Assembly (NCBI RefSeq): GCF_026213295.1
Contig: NC_079426.1
Span: forward strand, 12,888,264-12,952,263
DNA length: 64,000 nucleotides
Direction of reading: 5' to 3'
DNA from: Gadus chalcogrammus
Taxonomy: Eukaryota > Chordata > Actinopteri > Gadiformes > Gadidae
Within the stretch, counting starts at the first letter, position 1. Each line of letters starts with the position of its first letter. A model generated the notes under the pieces. That model was not told the origin of the DNA. It saw only the letters and a list, made by a program, of their open reading frames with translations, and ran no database searches. This document shows, one piece after another, positions 61,201 to 64,000 of the stretch. The position numbers and the translations under genes were made by a program.

Positions 61201-64000
61201 CATACAACTGTGGTTCAAGGGTCAAAGACATTCAAAGCGGATATGTTCAAAAAGGACAAATGACCGGAGGATACACTATCAAATTGTTAACCTCCACAGG
61301 ACAAAGGAAGCTCAATGTGCAGCCATCATATTCCCAATTTATAAAGCCATATCCACCAGTTTTCTGAACACGTGATTTATCCCCATTTACGTGATAGCCT
61401 TTGCTATTTTTGGCGAATAAAGTAATTCAGAGGCACATTTGACCTCTAGACATCTAAAAGGGGAAAACTAGAAAAGCTACACTAACAGACAAAGCTTTAT
61501 TCTGCTGACAATCAACACCGGCCTCTCTTGACATTTGCAGCGGTGAGGATTAAGGAAAAGTCTAGGCCTGCAGTCCATTGCCTTCTCCTTTCAAATCTTC
61601 AGACATTTATTTTCCTTGGGATCGAACGGGGTGGACGACCAGCCCGCTGTTTCTTCTATATAAAGAGCAGCCCTATACATCTGAGGTGTTGAGTTCACAG
61701 GAATGTGCGCCTTGAGCCCTGGATTAGCATGACCTATACTTGACTCAACAGTAACAGTGATGCCCACTGGTTCACAAGTTCACTGGCCTGCTGACCGCGG
61801 TGTCTGAGATACACAGCCCAACCCAAAACTCCCCTACCCTCAAAACACCCCAGCCCCCACCGCCCCCCCAGCCCACGCCATCTGAATGCTGTCCCCCTCG
61901 CTCAGATCCAGGGGCAGCTCAGGCCCTCACCCTCCGAACAAACAAGACGCATGGCAACGGTTGTTCCACAAGTGTCGGACCCCTGGTCGTAAATCCAGCC
62001 TGGGCATTTCAGCACTCATAAACTGCTCAGCTCCAGCAAGTCCAGCCGGAATTTTTACTGTTTAAAACCAACAAGGACTTATCAGCATAGCTGGGATGGC
62101 TGGAGATGGCCTCGTATGGCCAAAATATGGTACGAGCTGGGGAGGGTGGCGAGAAGGAGCACGCCAAGAGGGATCGTAATTGACCAACACACAAATCACG
62201 TTGTTCAAATCAACATCTGCTTTATGACAGGATTAACGGGTTTAATCTGAGAGCTAGAACAGGATTTCAAATGAAAATATCATACAAATAAAAAAGAACC
62301 AGCACACGATTTGACAAAATGTATAAAATACACGGGTAGTATCAATATCAGAGCTTGGAGATGCTAATTATTTATTTGTCACGTTGGGAAAAAAATAAAG
62401 CATCAAAACAATAATGTCTGTGTGCGTCTGTGTGTGTCTGTGTTTGTGTGTGTGTGTGTGTGTGCGTGTGTGTGTGCGTGCGCTTGGGTGGTGGTGCTCT
62501 TGAATGTATCGTCAGGTCTATTTTGCTTGCGGGCCAATCAACACCTTCTCGCGGCGGGGGTTGTTAGCATGTCTGCCGGTCAGCTGCATGGGGCGGTCGC
62601 AGCCAGGCCGGCTCGCTCCCCTGTCAGCGGGGAAGCTTTTGTCAAAATTTGTAATGGGCGGCACTGATCCACATGCTATTTAAGACGGGCCACATCAACG
62701 GCTTTGAAGGGCCCCCGCCGCAGTAAGTCACCTCTTGCTCCCCCTGATTCAATATTTACGCCCTGCAATGCAGACAGTTGTTTAATCAGCCTGTGTAGTG
62801 GACATGCCTGCCCACTAGGTCTGCTCCGCCAGCTGCCAGCTCACACCACCCACCCCCCACTCACCGCCGCCCCCGTCCCTGGACACGACAGTACTTTGAC
62901 CTATTTCACCTCCACTGCGCACGCCGCCTTCAAACAACCCAGCTGCAGACCAGAAATAGGACATCTTTTAATGCCAACCTCTACTCAGAAGACCCCAGTG
63001 GAACTTCTCCCCTCCCTCCGCATCGGCGTGAAACAGAGGGGAGGGTATGGAAGGGGCGAGGGAGGAGAGAGACAACAGCAGCCACTCACTGAATTGTACT
63101 GAGACAACAACAACAACAAGTGGGCTGGGGGCCAAGTTCAATAAACATGGTGGTGCAGCCGACCCTGTCACTTAAACCCAAATACATACTCTACAATTAA
63201 ACAAACAGAAATGGATTCATACACCGTTGTACTATTCTGTTATTTAGCTGCCTTTTTTTCAAAAGGGAAGTTGGATAAGAGCAGATTTTTATCCAAAGTG
63301 AGTTTGACAAGGGAATTCAGACGCAGGTCATCAAGGAGCAGGTATGGATTGTGTTAAACAATTGTTTTGCCATGGAAAAACAAAGTCTAAACAATAACCT
63401 GATTCATGTGATCATGAGTTGGACCAGAAACAGAAATAACAGGACTGTTTTGAGAACAAAATTAAGTTAAACTTAAATATTAACCGGACAGGTGCAAGAA
63501 GTAATGATTTGGTAGACTGCACACATAGAAAATCATCCACATCATTTATTAAATGTTAAATTAAATTCTGCAACCAAATATTCTGCATATGCAACACTAA
63601 CGTATACCAAATTCAACACATCTGAAAATGAGAATCTTCGCATTAAGGAACATTGCCTATAGTTCCCCGCCAATATGTTTGCATTCCACCACACATAAGG
63701 TTGTGACATCGCCGTAAAACCTCATAATACCACCATTTGGCCAGCCGTAGTGGCAGGACCAGATTTTCATGTTTCAAGATCCCGTCCACACGCTTTCAAC
63801 GTCAATGGAAGTGAACAAAATGCCGTAAGGAAGCAGGGGGAAAGAATAAAACATCCGTCGTTTTATACAGCTATGCACAGAACCATTGTTAAAGACAGGG
63901 TGAATCTCCAGCCATGGTGATAAATCAAAAATCACTCCCGGTACAGTCCTTCAAATACATGCGTTACAAACAACTGCGCGCCAGCCGCAATGTTCCCGGT

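Overview
The window is vertebrate, most likely teleost, nuclear DNA. It holds one protein-coding gene, read on the minus strand: gbf1, the large ARF guanine nucleotide exchange factor of the early Golgi. I placed 34 consecutive coding exons between 47482 and 683. All introns are GT-AG, and every splice phase agrees, so the exons join into one open frame of 1,612 codons (two end-truncated or split codons included) with no stop or frameshift. The first residue visible matches about residue 55 of human GBF1. The two most 5' coding exons and the promoter lie beyond 64000. The last few exons (C-terminal roughly 15% of the protein) lie left of position 1. The teleost call rests on intron content: fish-type hAT and PIF/Harbinger DNA elements, a BEL/Pao retrotransposon, tRNA-derived SINE pieces, and very long CA/GT/GA microsatellites. 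I cannot name the species.

Layout from left to right. 1-5320: 3' part of the gene (HDS region), with a minisatellite that starts on an exon-intron border. 5321-16299: the HDS exons, with introns carrying a perfect 29-bp hairpin, several minisatellites and SINE pieces. 15223-21759: exons of the Sec7 catalytic domain and the start of HDS1, one of them beside a long CA repeat. 21979-33706: the HUS and DCB exons and the linkers between them, with two hAT elements and a (GA)n tract that forms a 3' splice site. 33707-47350: a 13.6-kb intron packed with nested transposons. 47351-47482: the most 5' exon in the window. 47483-64000: intron or 5' flank with no exon I can recognise, made of mostly unique sequence plus microsatellites. 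In human, GBF1 lies beside PITX3, so this long intron is a plausible place for developmental enhancers (inference).

No second protein-coding gene, rRNA, tRNA gene or CRISPR array is supported. The most unusual observations are two intronic minisatellites that appear to have grown from the exon/5' splice site border, perfect hairpins with 4-nt loops that look like replication template-switch products, microsatellites that form or abut splice signals, and two hAT elements with different termini but a shared internal module.
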